A model generated the notes under the pieces. It was not told where the DNA came from and did no database searches. It saw nothing but the letters and a program-made list of their open reading frames with translations. A stretch of DNA of 64,000 nucleotides from Methylocystis sp. B8 (GTDB taxonomy: Bacteria > Pseudomonadota > Alphaproteobacteria > Rhizobiales > Beijerinckiaceae): positions 1 through 64,000 of the forward strand of contig NZ_VBTZ01000010.1 in NCBI RefSeq assembly GCF_005771425.1, read 5' to 3'. Numbering within the stretch: the first letter of the stretch is position 1; each line of letters opens with the position of its first letter. Positions 54,524-62,839 of the stretch are shown here, piece after piece. The position numbers and the translations under genes were made by a program.

Positions 54524-54982
54524 ATGGCGGCGGCGAAGGATGGCGGCGCACGGCGATCGTGGAGCCTGGAAGAACGTCAGCGCATTGTCGGTGAGGCGCT
54601 GGCGCCCGGGGCGTCAGTAGCGGCGGTTGCGCGTCGTCACGGTCTGAACGCCAATCTCGTTTTCAAATGGATACGCCGCGCCCGCGAGGGTTGGCTTGAT
54701 CGGCGGCGCGCGCCAGCGCAAAAGGCTGACGCCTCTGCTGTGGTGGGAGACAGCGACGCGCCGGCGTTTGTCCCGGTGACGCTCGTGGAACTGAACGCCG
54801 TGACGGCTCCAGCATTGGCGCCGCCGCTGGCGGCGTCGACGAAGCCGGTTCGCGAGCCGCGAAGAAGCGCGCGACGCGGGGCGATGGAGATCAGCCTGCC
54901 GAATGGCGCGCGCGTGTCGCTCGACGCGGATGTCGACGCCGAAGCGCTGCGTCGCGTCCTGTCCGCGCTGGGCGATCTTTGA
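54524..54982 (+). CDS. tnpA: IS66 TnpA accessory protein
   Basis: Start at ATG 54524 after AAGGAGGTGG. The 152-residue product has an N-terminal helix-turn-helix (RRSWSLEERQRIVGEALAPG, VAAVARRHGLNANLVFKWIR), as in IS66 Orf1. It is followed directly by tnpB with a one-base overlap. Confidence 0.88.
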   Translation: MAAAKDGGARRSWSLEERQRIVGEALAPGASVAAVARRHGLNANLVFKWIRRAREGWLDRRRAPAQKADASAVVGDSDAPAFVPVTLVELNAVTAPALAPPLAASTKPVREPRRSARRGAMEISLPNGARVSLDADVDAEALRRVLSALGDL

Positions 54983-55335
54983 TGCTTCAGTTCGCGCCGG
55001 GCGTGAAGGTCTATCTGGCCTGCAAGCCGGTCGATATGCGCCGCGGCTTTGATGGACTTGCCGCCGATGTCGCGCAGGTTCTACGCGCTGACCCTTATTC
55101 GGGCGCGGCCTTCGTGTTCAGGAGCAAGCGCGGCGACTATGTGAAGATTTTGACCTGGGACGGGTCGGGCCTGTGCCTGTTCGCCAAGCGTCTGGAGAAA
55201 GGTAAGTTCGTGTGGCCGCCGATTATCGAGGGCGCGCTGCAACTGACGGCGGCGCAACTGGCGCTCTTGGTCGAAGGAATCGACTGGCGCCGGACGTTTG
55301 CGCCGGACGCGCCGAAACGCCCTGCATTCCTATAG
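54982..55335 (+). CDS. tnpB: IS66 TnpB accessory protein
   Basis: A 117-residue protein starting [20 protein letters not shown] with the TnpB signature [11 protein letters not shown] and [23 protein letters not shown]66 Orf2 is required for transposition but has no known catalytic motif. Intact. Confidence 0.92.
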   Translation: MLQFAPGVKVYLACKPVDMRRGFDGLAADVAQVLRADPYSGAAFVFRSKRGDYVKILTWDGSGLCLFAKRLEKGKFVWPPIIEGALQLTAAQLALLVEGIDWRRTFAPDAPKRPAFL

Positions 55336-55387
55336 ATTCCAGGCATTCTTGAGCTGCGCCGACGCGTGTTTTGTGGTAGACAAAATC

Positions 55388-56968
55388 ATGTCGTGCGCCA
55401 CTGCTGATTTGCCGGAAGATCCCGCCGAACTACGGCGCTTTGCGGCGTCGCTCGCCGCGGAAGTTCACGCCAAAACGCTGCTGATCGAAAAGCTGAAGAT
55501 GCAGCTCGCCATTTTGCGACGCGCGCGCTTCGGGCGATCGTCGGAAAAGCTCGACCGCGACATCGAACAACTCGAACTGCTGATCGGCGATATCGAGGAA
55601 AGCGACGCCGAGCGGCAGGCGCAAAGCGAAGCGCCCGACAGCGGCGCCTCATCATCGATGCCGAAAAAGCCGTCGGTTCGTGCGCCTTTGCCCGATCATC
55701 TTCCGCTTGAGACGATCACGCATGACGCGCCCTGTGTCTGCCCGACCTGCGGCGGAACGAAGTTCGGCCGGATCGGCGCCGACGAGCGGGATGTGCTGGA
55801 ATATGTCGCTTCGCACTTCAAGCGCGTGCGGCATGTGCGGGAGAAGATGAGCTGCCGCGCCTGCGAGACGATCGTTCAGGCGCCAATGCCAACGCTGCCG
55901 ATCGAAAAAGGACGGCGAGGGCCGGCGCTGCTCGCCCATGTGCTGGTCGCCAAATATTGCGATCATCTCCCCTTGCATCGTCAGTCCGACATTTACGCGC
56001 GCGAAGGCGTAACGATCGACCGCTCGGTCATGGCCGGCTGGGTCGGCCATATGGCGGCGCTACTGGCGCCGCTCGCCGAGCGCATCGCGCGCCATGTGCG
56101 CGCCGGCTCCGCCATTCACGCGGACGATACGACGGTTCCCGTGCTCGATCCGGGGCGCGGCAGGACCAAGACCGGCCGATTATGGACGGCGGTGCGCGAT
56201 GAGAGGCCCTATGGGTCGACGGCGCCGCCGGCGGCCTTCTATCTCTATTCGGCGGACCGCAAGGCGGAGCATGCCCGCGCCTTGCTGAAGGATTGCCGCG
56301 GGCATCTGCACGCGGACGGGTATCCCGGCTTTGGCGACCTCTACGAGGCCGATCCAAAAACGGGGGCGCCGGCGCCGTTCAAAGAGGTCGCGTGCTGGGC
56401 GCATGCCAGGCGCAAAATCTACGACGTGCATGTCGAGACAAAATCACCGGCGGCAGCACAGGCGCTCGACATGATCGCGAGGCTCTTCGCCATCGAGGCC
56501 GACATCAAGGGTAGATCGCCATCCGAGCGCATCGACGCGCGCCGAGAGCGCGCAAATCCCATTCTCGATGAACTGCGCGCGTTCCTGGACGCGACGCCGG
56601 CGAAGATCAGCGGCAAGAGCGACTTCGCCAAGGCCATCCGCTACGCGACCTCCCGTTGGACGGCCTTGACCCGCTACGTCCATAACGGACGTCTCGAAAT
56701 GTCGAACAACGCCGCCGAACGCGCAATCAGACCCCTTACTTTGGGCAGAAAGAATTACCTATTTGCCGGCTCCGACGACGGCGGACGTCGCGCGGCGATC
56801 ATGTATACGCTGATCGAAACGGCACGCTTCAACGACATCGATCCGGAAGCCTGGCTTGCGGACATCATCGCCCCCATCGCCGATCACCCGATCAATAGAA
56901 TCGACGATCTCCTTCCCTGGAATTGGAAGCCTCATGCGGAAAGAGCTGCGCCATCTCAGGCAGCTTGA
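55388..56968 (+). CDS. tnpC: IS66 TnpC transposase
   Basis: Start at ATG 55388 ([15 protein letters not shown]). The 526-residue product has an N-terminal leucine zipper ([25 protein letters not shown]), a zinc finger ([11 protein letters not shown], then CRACE) and the DDE core: [24 protein letters not shown] and the Glu in [19 protein letters not shown]. Intact by frame. The 3' end overlaps the passenger gene by about 35 bases. Confidence 0.93.
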   Translation: MSCATADLPEDPAELRRFAASLAAEVHAKTLLIEKLKMQLAILRRARFGRSSEKLDRDIEQLELLIGDIEESDAERQAQSEAPDSGASSSMPKKPSVRAPLPDHLPLETITHDAPCVCPTCGGTKFGRIGADERDVLEYVASHFKRVRHVREKMSCRACETIVQAPMPTLPIEKGRRGPALLAHVLVAKYCDHLPLHRQSDIYAREGVTIDRSVMAGWVGHMAALLAPLAERIARHVRAGSAIHADDTTVPVLDPGRGRTKTGRLWTAVRDERPYGSTAPPAAFYLYSADRKAEHARALLKDCRGHLHADGYPGFGDLYEADPKTGAPAPFKEVACWAHARRKIYDVHVETKSPAAAQALDMIARLFAIEADIKGRSPSERIDARRERANPILDELRAFLDATPAKISGKSDFAKAIRYATSRWTALTRYVHNGRLEMSNNAAERAIRPLTLGRKNYLFAGSDDGGRRAAIMYTLIETARFNDIDPEAWLADIIAPIADHPINRIDDLLPWNWKPHAERAAPSQAA

Positions 56969-57624
56969 GAATGAACTCCTTGCCCTTGGCGAGGAGGCTA
57001 TGCTGCTCGAAGAACTCGATGGTCTTGTCGCCGGCGTGCTTGTTTGTCCGGAGATGATCCCGCCAAGCGAATGGCTTTCCGTCGTCTGGGGCCAGACTGC
57101 TGACGAGGCGGCGCCCGTCTTCGATACGGCTGACCACCTGAACAAAGTGCTCACGCTCGTGATGGCGCACTACAATGATGTCGCAAAAAAGCTTTTCGAG
57201 AAGCCGGAGAGTTATGCGCCATACTTCGCCATCGACGATCGCAACGGCGACGTTCTGTGGGAGCTGTGGATCGAGGGGTTCGAAAAGGCCGTGAAGCTCC
57301 CGCCCAGCCGCATATCGACCGCTGCTCGACGCCAATGTCGAAACCGCCAAAGCCATGTCGGGCCTGCTTACCCTCGCCGATGTCGCACGACGCGATGCGC
57401 GCTTCTCCAAACTCGAATATGACGCGCTCGAGTCCTCCGCGCATGAACTTATCGGCCCATTCGTCCTGACGCTCAACGAATGGCGCGTAGAAAATCACGA
57501 TCCAGGCAAAGGAATAAGCGTCACGCCGCAGACCCAATCCAACTCCTTCGGAAAAGCCGGCCGCAACGATCCGTGTCCATGCGGATCAGGCAAAAAATAC
57601 AAAAAATGTTGCGCCCTCAACTGA
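56934..57624 (+). pseudogene. UPF0149/YecA-like passenger gene with SEC-C motif, frameshifted
   Basis: From ATG 56934 the frame reads [40 protein letters not shown] and GQTADEAAPVF, the UPF0149 core. Near 57300 an extra C shifts the frame; the next phase continues [20 protein letters not shown] and ends with the zinc-binding SEC-C tail [18 protein letters not shown]. One base separates it from an intact gene of about 229 residues. It lies inside the IS66 ends, so it travels with the element. Confidence 0.82.
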
Positions 57625-57650
57625 TCCGCGGTCGTCCAATCACGCTTACC

Positions 57651-57845
57651 TTTCGACCAGGAGTAATACAGGCTCTCGGCGATGCCTTCGCGCCGGCACA
57701 GCTCGGCGATGCTGTGCTCGCCGCGCAAGCCGTCAAGCACGATGCGGATTTTCTCCTCGGCCGAATAATGCCGACGCGTCGCGCGGCGAACATCTCTCAC
57801 AAGCCGTTCAGACGACGGTTTCGGGCTATCGGATTTCTGGCTCAT
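57651..57845 (-). pseudogene. IS3-like orfA, N-terminal piece
   Basis: From ATG 57845 (GGGGAG upstream) it reads MSQKSDSPKPSSERLVRDVR, then RHYSAEEKIRIVLDGLRGEHSIAELCRREGIAESLYYSWSK, a helix-turn-helix transposase OrfA. At SWSK it is cut by the IS66 insertion; the rest lies at 52767-52953. Confidence 0.85.
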
Positions 57846-57913
57846 CTTCACTCCCCGACGGTTACGATGAGCCAGAAATCCTCCTTTCAGCAATCCGCCC
57901 AGTTTGTCTCAAA

Positions 57914-58472
57914 GGCCCTGACGCCGGACAAGCTTCTTATGCGCCTGCTTTCGAGCGCGAGCACGCGCCGCCAGACCGATGCGCTCCAAAATTGTCGGCG
58001 CAGGCAACAAGATGCCGCGAGTTCGGAGCGCTTCGATCATGGCCGCAACGATGACGTCACCACGATCCGTGCCAATCGCTTCGGTCGTCGCAATTTTTGC
58101 CACAGACCGATAATCGGCGCGACTGAAAGGACGAACGCGCAGATACGACTGTATGTCGCCCAGATGCTCCCAGCGCGTTTCCTCTCGACGGGCATACTCG
58201 TGAAAAATCCCGGGCTCGATGCCGAGTTGACCGGCAATGAATGATAGAACGTCGTCGGGTGGAACCTCGTCAATGCCGAGCACTCGACCCGGAAAGCGCT
58301 GGTAGGCGAGATGCACCGCAAAACCGAGCCGATTGGCGTCGCGCCGCCGTCGACGGATCAGCGCCAGATCGTCGGGCGAAAGCGTGTAGTGCCGGATGAT
58401 TGCCGCCGGATCGTTGGGCGGATTGAACAACGCCGCACGGGCCTGCGGCGAGAGGATTTCATGCTTCTTCAT
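57914..58472 (-). pseudogene. tnpA: Tn3-family transposase, N-terminal fragment
   Basis: Start at ATG 58472 (MKKHEILSPQARAALF) after AGGAG. The frame has the Tn3 TnpA N-terminal DUF4158 domain: IIRHYTLSPDDLALIRRRRR, NRLGFAVHLAYQRFPGRVL, ETRWEHLGDIQSYLRVRPF. About 187 codons remain of the usual 970 or so; the IS3-like element replaces the rest. Confidence 0.85.
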
Positions 58473-58592
58473 CGCCGGCTCTCCTGGTGCGCAATCCGTC
58501 GTTCGCGCAGCAGTCCGGCTTTTCACTATTTTTCAATGCCTTGGTATCTGCGCAACGCCATCGCCAAGATACCAGCGAACCTCCATCAGTGC

Positions 58593-58630
58593 CTTAGCGT
58601 AGGATTTTGGGAAGATTCTGCGATGACCCC
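58593..58630. repeat. Tn3-family 38-bp terminal inverted repeat
   Basis: Minus-strand reading starts GGGGTCATCGCAGAATCTTC and ends CCTACGCTAAG. It lies 120 bases upstream of the tnpA start, so it is the tnpA-proximal end. Beyond it the sequence is a cation ATPase gene, the insertion target. Confidence 0.85.
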
Positions 58631-58914
58631 CGCTCGGTGCGGGTCTCTTGCACCGCCGTGATTACGACCGACATTGTTGCGAAGACGAGGAGAATTACTG
58701 CTTCCTTCAAATCCCCTAGCAACAAGTAGATCACGCCGCCGCCGATGAGCAGCGCGAGCATCGGCTCGCGCAGGACCTCGAGAACGATTCGTAGCGGCGT
58801 GCGCCGTTCCGGCCGCGGTAGTTCGTTGTAACCCTCGGTCTTCAGCCTGGCTTGCGCATCTGCTTCACTGAGGCCGGGAGTCGAGTGGAGGTCTGAGGAA
58901 GCATCTGGCACCAA
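58631..58914 (-). pseudogene. Cation-transporting P-type ATPase, N-terminal fragment
   Basis: Starts at GTG 58911 or TTG 58914 behind AGGAGGG. It reads GLSEADAQARLKTEGYNELP, then LRIVLEVLREPMLALLIGGG and VIYLLLGDLKEAVILLVFATMSVVITAVQETRTER, the cation ATPase N-terminal domain and first membrane hairpin. A Tn3-family end cuts it at 58630. It is not part of the intact mgtA at 47730. Confidence 0.85.
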
Positions 58915-58994
58915 AACCCTCCTGAGAGTTCGCTAGACGGCATCTTTCAAACTCGGCGCGTGTTAACCGACGTGTAGACAGGACGAGGATCGCA

Positions 58995-59150
58995 ATGCCG
59001 CGAAAGCATCACAAGCCTGAGGATCGTTGCCAAGTCGCGACAGGCGGATGTGTCGACGTCACAAGGGCAAGTCGCGGACGCCGTTCCTGCGATCGGTGTG
59101 ACCGACGGGACTTACTGCCGGTAGCGCCAGGAATTCGGCGGGCCCACGAC
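58995..59150 (+). pseudogene. Decayed IS3-type orfA relic
   Basis: Begins MPRKHHKPE, the usual start of an IS3-family OrfA, then loses frame several times. Pieces in other frames read QVDVL-like and RWRQEFGG-like (near 59120-59145), in the expected order. A very old IS scar. Confidence 0.5.
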
Positions 59151-59333
59151 GGATCAAGTGATTGGCCCCCAGTGACGGGCCCTTTTTCAACGTTAGTGCG
59201 GTGACGGCCTCTAGGCCAGCGCTCCCGCCGACGAACCTGTTGCGCGCCGATACAGGCGCTGAATTTAACTTCCGCAAGCCAACATCGAGCCGTAGGTATC
59301 AACGCCAGGGATCGAAGATCGTACCTAGCCTGT

Positions 59334-59361
59334 GAAAAAAGCCCCGCCGAAGCGAGGCTTT
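59334..59361 (-). terminator. Rho-independent terminator of the DUF3309 gene
   Basis: On the minus strand AAGCCTCGC, a short TTC loop and GGCGGGGCTT are followed by six T residues, 18 bases after the DUF3309 stop. A near copy lies at 61297-61325. Confidence 0.85.
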
Positions 59362-59379
59362 CTGATGATCTTCGCTGGG

Positions 59380-59544
59380 TCAAATCTTGCCGAGCACAAG
59401 CAAAATCAACAGAACAAGAACCACAAGGCCGAGACCGCCGCCCCCATAGTAACCAGTCCCGTAAAAAGGGCCGCCGCCGATTCCACTAAAGCCGCCCAAT
59501 AATGCGATTACCAAGATGATGAGAATGATGGTTCCAATTGACAT
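59380..59544 (-). CDS. DUF3309-family small membrane protein
   Basis: A 54-residue protein from ATG 59544 with a strong AAGGAGAT site: MSIGTIILIILVIALLGGFS, then a glycine-rich turn (GIGGGPFYGTGYYGGGG) and a second membrane segment GLGLVVLVLLILLVLGKI. This is the DUF3309 layout, common in Rhizobiales stress clusters. Confidence 0.85.
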   Translation of the reverse strand: MSIGTIILIILVIALLGGFSGIGGGPFYGTGYYGGGGLGLVVLVLLILLVLGKI

Positions 59545-59677
59545 GTTAGCATCTCCTTATCCTGAATCATCGTCACCGCCCCGGGAACCGTAGCCATCAA
59601 GGCCAATGTCAGCCGGCCTTGTGGGCCATCGCCGGAGCTTTCTCGTCTTGTCTCTCCAGGTATTCCTCGGCCATCGA

Positions 59678-60142
59678 TTACTGATCAATACCCGAAAGTG
59701 CGGGTTTGGCGGCGTCTGAAGAACGCGCTACAGAGGGCGTTCCCGATGAGAGTTCGTCTTCCCTGTAATGGGCCGAGCGTGGATGTAACGCCGGGCCGCT
59801 CGCGTTTATCCGCCCATATTTTATGGCGGCTTCCAGAGACTTCAAAGCCTCTTCGGAGTGTTGTGTAGCAGTGGTGGAATTTTTCTTGTTGCCCTCGGCG
59901 ATCGCCGCCTCCAGATGCGTAATGCCCTCCTCCGCGTGCGTATTGGATTTCGCCTTCTCGGCCGCCTTGGCATGTTTGAGCGCGGCTTCGGCGCTAGTGA
60001 TAAGCACGTCAAAACGTCCTTGCTGCCCGCTGGCGATGGCTTGTTTGGTATGGCTGATGGCCTCGGCCAAGTGATCATCGGCAAAGGCGAGACGCGGCGC
60101 GAACAGGTGCGCATCCGTCAGCCAGAATCGATCGCGAATCAT
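59678..60142 (-). CDS. smbP: SmbP-like protein with an altered signal peptide
   Basis: A 154-residue frame from ATG 60142 with GGAAG upstream. The repeat part closely follows the other SmbP (DDHLAEAISHTKQAIASGQQ, HAKAAEKAKSNTHAEEGITHLEAAIAEG). The N-terminus (MIRDRFWLTDAHLFAPRLAFA) lacks the hydrophobic core of a normal signal peptide, and the C-terminus has an extra 45 residues without repeat pattern. Export may be impaired; a frameshift near the start or end is possible. Confidence 0.75.
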   Translation of the reverse strand: MIRDRFWLTDAHLFAPRLAFADDHLAEAISHTKQAIASGQQGRFDVLITSAEAALKHAKAAEKAKSNTHAEEGITHLEAAIAEGNKKNSTTATQHSEEALKSLEAAIKYGRINASGPALHPRSAHYREDELSSGTPSVARSSDAAKPALSGIDQ

Positions 60143-60213
60143 CGGCGCTTCCTTTCGGAAGCCGTGAACGCTCCCATCATGCCAAGCGATGTATGGGCCT
60201 GGACCCTAAGCCG

Positions 60214-60339
60214 CTAGCGCTTCATCTCGACTTTGGGCATTTGGATTGTGATGTCGCCGCTCGTCCTTTGATAATAAAGATATCCGAGCACAGCCACCCC
60301 GATGACAAGCGCCACGATAATTGGTGTTGTGAGTTTCAT
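60214..60339 (-). CDS. Small single-pass membrane protein
   Basis: A 41-residue protein from ATG 60339 with GGAGA upstream: MKLTTPIIVALVIGVAVLGY, then LYYQRTSGDITIQMPKVEMK and R. One membrane helix and a short polar tail. Similar tiny proteins are frequent beside SmbP and CsbD genes in Rhizobiales; function unknown. Confidence 0.7.
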   Translation of the reverse strand: MKLTTPIIVALVIGVAVLGYLYYQRTSGDITIQMPKVEMKR

Positions 60340-60445
60340 CGCTGCGTTCTCCAGTTCGAGTTTTTTCGACCGCTACTCCTGCGATGCGCGACCCGCCACC
60401 GGGGCGCGCCCTGTACGCGAATGGTTCAACGCACATCGGCCGCGT

Positions 60446-60578
60446 TCATTTGAGGCTGCGGCGCCAATCGTCGACATTCTTCTTCAACTGGTCCTTGCAT
60501 AACCGTAGCGCGCTTCGATGTTGCCCTCGCTTTGCCCTTGAGCTGCTTCCAACTTCCTTTGATCTGACCTCAGTTCAT
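60446..60578 (-). pseudogene. CsbD-like stress protein, decayed
   Basis: Minus-strand reading from ATG 60578 gives MN, stop, GQIKGSWKQLKGKA, then after shifts EGNIEARYGYA and KDQLKKNVDDWRRSLK. This is the CsbD pattern (MNWxQIxGxWKxxKG) with TGG changed to TGA at codon 3 and at least two indels. Confidence 0.65.
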
Positions 60579-60624
60579 CGGACTCTTCTCGTTGGAGGGA
60601 GCCACAGGTCCGTCATCTCGGGGT

Positions 60625-61083
60625 TCACTTGATCGACGCGTCGAGCGGAATCCAAGTCGAAGTCTTGGAATCGTATTTGAAGCCTCGCGCGACGCGCAGC
60701 GTCTCCTTCGTCGCTTTAATAGTCGGATAGCTCTTATTGTCCCTCATGGTCCACTTGATCTCATTAAACGCGACCGCGACATTCTTTTCGCCCATGCCAA
60801 GGAAGCCGCCGACTCCGATGATCACGGCTGTGATTTTTCCGTCGGTTGGCGACACCAGCACATCGGCTACATCGCCGATCTTGGTGTTCGTCGTGTCATA
60901 AACGCTTTGCTTATACCAGGCGGTGACGGGTAGGCTGTCAGCCGGTACGTTCGCCAGGAATTCAGTCGGTGGCGCGAGGGTCGTCGTCGCACGTGGCTGA
61001 GAAGTGGGGGCCTGCTGCGCCTCCGCCACACTCGCCGTGATGAGCAGACAAAGAGCGATGGCTGTGATGAGATTGTTTTCCAT
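60625..61083 (-). CDS. Exported PRC-barrel protein
   Basis: A 152-residue protein from ATG 61083 with AAGGAA upstream. A signal peptide (LITAIALCLLITASVAEAQQ) precedes a PRC-barrel domain: WYKQSVYDTTNTKIGDVADV, LVSPTDGKITAVIIGVGGFLGMGEKNVAVAF and ATKETLRVARGFKYDSKTSTW. Such periplasmic proteins are common in Rhizobiales stress clusters; the partner is unknown. Confidence 0.88.
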   Translation of the reverse strand: MENNLITAIALCLLITASVAEAQQAPTSQPRATTTLAPPTEFLANVPADSLPVTAWYKQSVYDTTNTKIGDVADVLVSPTDGKITAVIIGVGGFLGMGEKNVAVAFNEIKWTMRDNKSYPTIKATKETLRVARGFKYDSKTSTWIPLDASIK

Positions 61084-61296
61084 TTGGTCGATTCCTTAAT
61101 TTCTTAGGCAAACCGCCAGACACGGCAAGGGAGATACGCCTCTTGAGCACGACCTCAGGGAGTGTGCTGAGAAGCTAGAGCGCGCCAGCGAGGAATCAAT
61201 GCTTTCGCCCAGCGCAATAGAACTTTTCAAGGGCAGATCAAGCCGACAGCGAGCCGCAGATATCAACGCCCGGAATCGAGGATCGTCCCTAGCCAG

Positions 61297-61400
61297 TAAA
61301 AAAAGCCCCCGCCGAAGCGAGGCTTGCTAGTGATCTTTGATGGGTCAAATCTTGCGAACAAAAGCAAAATCAACAGAACAAGAACCGTAAGGCCGAGGCC
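61297..61400 (-). pseudogene. Second DUF3309 gene tail with duplicated terminator
   Basis: The sequence from about 61240 to 61400 repeats 59280-59440: the terminator hairpin (AGCCTCGCTTCGGCGGGGGC and T residues) and the C-terminal codons GGLGLTVLVLLILLLFARF of a DUF3309 protein. The N-terminal half is missing, replaced by the region downstream of the metallo-hydrolase gene. Confidence 0.7.
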
Positions 61401-61407
61401 GCCCTCC

Positions 61408-61430
61408 CGCGACCCGGCGACAGGGTCGCG
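61408..61430 (-). terminator. Hairpin after the metallo-hydrolase gene
   Basis: A perfect 8-bp stem, CGCGACCC at 61408-61415 with GGGTCGCG at 61423-61430, 4 bases beyond the stop codon. It lacks a T-run, so termination is possible but weakly supported. Confidence 0.4.
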
Positions 61431-61434
61431 CCCT

Positions 61435-62829
61435 CTACTCCAATGGCTCGAACACTTGATTTGGTTCCGGCAGATCAATTTGGGTGTTGCCGAGATGTGT
61501 TGCGAAGCTTCGCATCGATTCTTCTTCGCCGTGAACGAGGAACGTCCGCTTCGCACCCGTTTGCTTTTGCCAAGCCAACAACTCAGCCTGATCCGCATGG
61601 GCCGAGAAACCGTTGATCGTGTAGATGCGAGCTCGCACAGCGATTTTCTCGCCAAAAAGGTTGATCTCCTTCGCGCCATCGATGATGCGGCGCGCCAGAG
61701 TGCCGTTCGCGGCATATCCTACAAAAATAATGCTCGATTCCGGACGCCACAGGTTGTGCTTGAGATGCTGCCGCACGCGGCCACCGGTACACATGCCCGA
61801 ACCGGCCATGATTATGGCGCCAGTTTGGATCTTGTTCAGCGCGACGGACTCGGCGCTTTCGCGTGTGAAATGCAATCCGGGAAAATGAAACGGATCATGT
61901 CCCTCTCGAATGAGCGTCGCGATTTCCGGCTGCAAACCCTCCAAATGACGCTGCATGATTTCTGTAGCGGAGATCGCCATGGGAGAGTCGACAAAAACCT
62001 GCGTCGATTTCATCAGTCGACCACGGCTGATGCCCTGGCTAATGAAATAAAGCAGTTCCTGCGCTCGTTCCAATGCGAAGGTAGGGACGACGACATTTCC
62101 ACCGCGCCTGAAGGTATCCGTCACGGCGTCATAAAATTCCTCGACGGACGGTCCCAAGGGCTTGTGCAACCGGTCGCCATATGTGGTTTCCATCACCACG
62201 TTGGCTACGGTTGGTGGCTTCGTAGGATCGCACAGCAAAGGGCCTCCATAATTGCCAAGGTCCCCGGAGAATAGCACGGTGGATTGCTGCGAACCTTCTG
62301 TCAGCTGCAGATAAATGCTGGCCGAACCAAGGATGTGGCCAGCGTTGATGAACGTGGCGCGCACGTCAGCAGCGACTTCGATCTGCTCATCGTAAACCGC
62401 TGTCCGTCCGAAATGCTCGAAAGAGTTCAAAGCATCGAGGACCGAATAGAGCGGCGCTATGCGCTGATCCGTTGAACCGCGTCGCGCGGCAATACGTGCT
62501 CGGTAACGCGCATCTTCTTCCTGCAGATGAGCTGCATCGAGCAGCACCAAGCGTGCCAACTCCCGCGACGGCGCCGTCGTGATGATCTCACCGTGAAATC
62601 CTTTTTTGTGCAGCAGCGGCAGCCGGCCGCAATGATCAAGATGGGCATGGGTCAGCAAGACATAGTCGATGCTGGTAGGATCGAAACCGAACGGTTGCGA
62701 ATTCTCCTCGTCCAGTTCACGGCCGCCTTGGTAAAGTCCGCAGTCGATCAGGATACGCTTGCCGGCACACTCGACCATGTGACACGAGCCGGTGACGCCG
62801 CGGTCGGCGCCATGGAATGATAATCTCAT
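61435..62829 (-). CDS. Beta-CASP metallo-beta-lactamase-fold RNase-like protein
   Basis: Start at ATG 62829 (MRLSFHGADRGVTGSCH) after AGGAG. The 464-residue product has the metal site HAHLDH at 61-66, INAGHILGSAS and FSGDLG, and the beta-CASP insert with VVVPTFALERAQELL, FVDSPMAISATEI and SGMCTGGRVRQHLK. The C-terminal INGFSAHADQAELLAW and VHGEEE close the fold. It matches the archaeal CPSF/Ysh1-like proteins that process RNA. Its gene lies 10 bases below the LOG gene, so the two form an operon. Confidence 0.9.
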   Translation of the reverse strand: MRLSFHGADRGVTGSCHMVECAGKRILIDCGLYQGGRELDEENSQPFGFDPTSIDYVLLTHAHLDHCGRLPLLHKKGFHGEIITTAPSRELARLVLLDAAHLQEEDARYRARIAARRGSTDQRIAPLYSVLDALNSFEHFGRTAVYDEQIEVAADVRATFINAGHILGSASIYLQLTEGSQQSTVLFSGDLGNYGGPLLCDPTKPPTVANVVMETTYGDRLHKPLGPSVEEFYDAVTDTFRRGGNVVVPTFALERAQELLYFISQGISRGRLMKSTQVFVDSPMAISATEIMQRHLEGLQPEIATLIREGHDPFHFPGLHFTRESAESVALNKIQTGAIIMAGSGMCTGGRVRQHLKHNLWRPESSIIFVGYAANGTLARRIIDGAKEINLFGEKIAVRARIYTINGFSAHADQAELLAWQKQTGAKRTFLVHGEEESMRSFATHLGNTQIDLPEPNQVFEPLE

Positions 62830-62839
62830 GGGAGGCTCC

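Larger units (their letters stand above)
52954..57649 (+). mobile_element. IS66-family element with IS110 inside its left end
   Basis: Starts GTAAG at 52954 and ends CTTAC at 57649, with the 8-bp direct repeat CTTTCGAC on both sides (52946-52953 and 57650-57657), the target duplication size of IS66. The right inverted repeat GTAAGCGTGATTGGACGACC, read from 57649 leftwards, matches the interrupted left end GTAAG plus AGCGTGATCGGGTGACCGC resumed at about 54447. It carries tnpA, tnpB, tnpC and a UPF0149-type passenger gene. Confidence 0.8.
51733..57913 (-). mobile_element. IS3-like element split by a nested IS66/IS110 insertion
   Basis: Ends are TTTGAGACA at 51733 and TGTCTCAAA at 57905-57913. 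Its orfA starts at 57845, is interrupted at 57650, resumes at 52953, and is followed by orfB to 51790, all on the minus strand. The interruption (52954-57649) is flanked by the direct repeat CTTTCGAC. Its right edge lies within a Tn3-family tnpA. Confidence 0.75.

Noticed and set aside
59009-59383. Minus-strand frame of 124 codons
   Set aside because: It covers an old IS3 relic and the DUF3309 terminator; no domain or start signal supports it.
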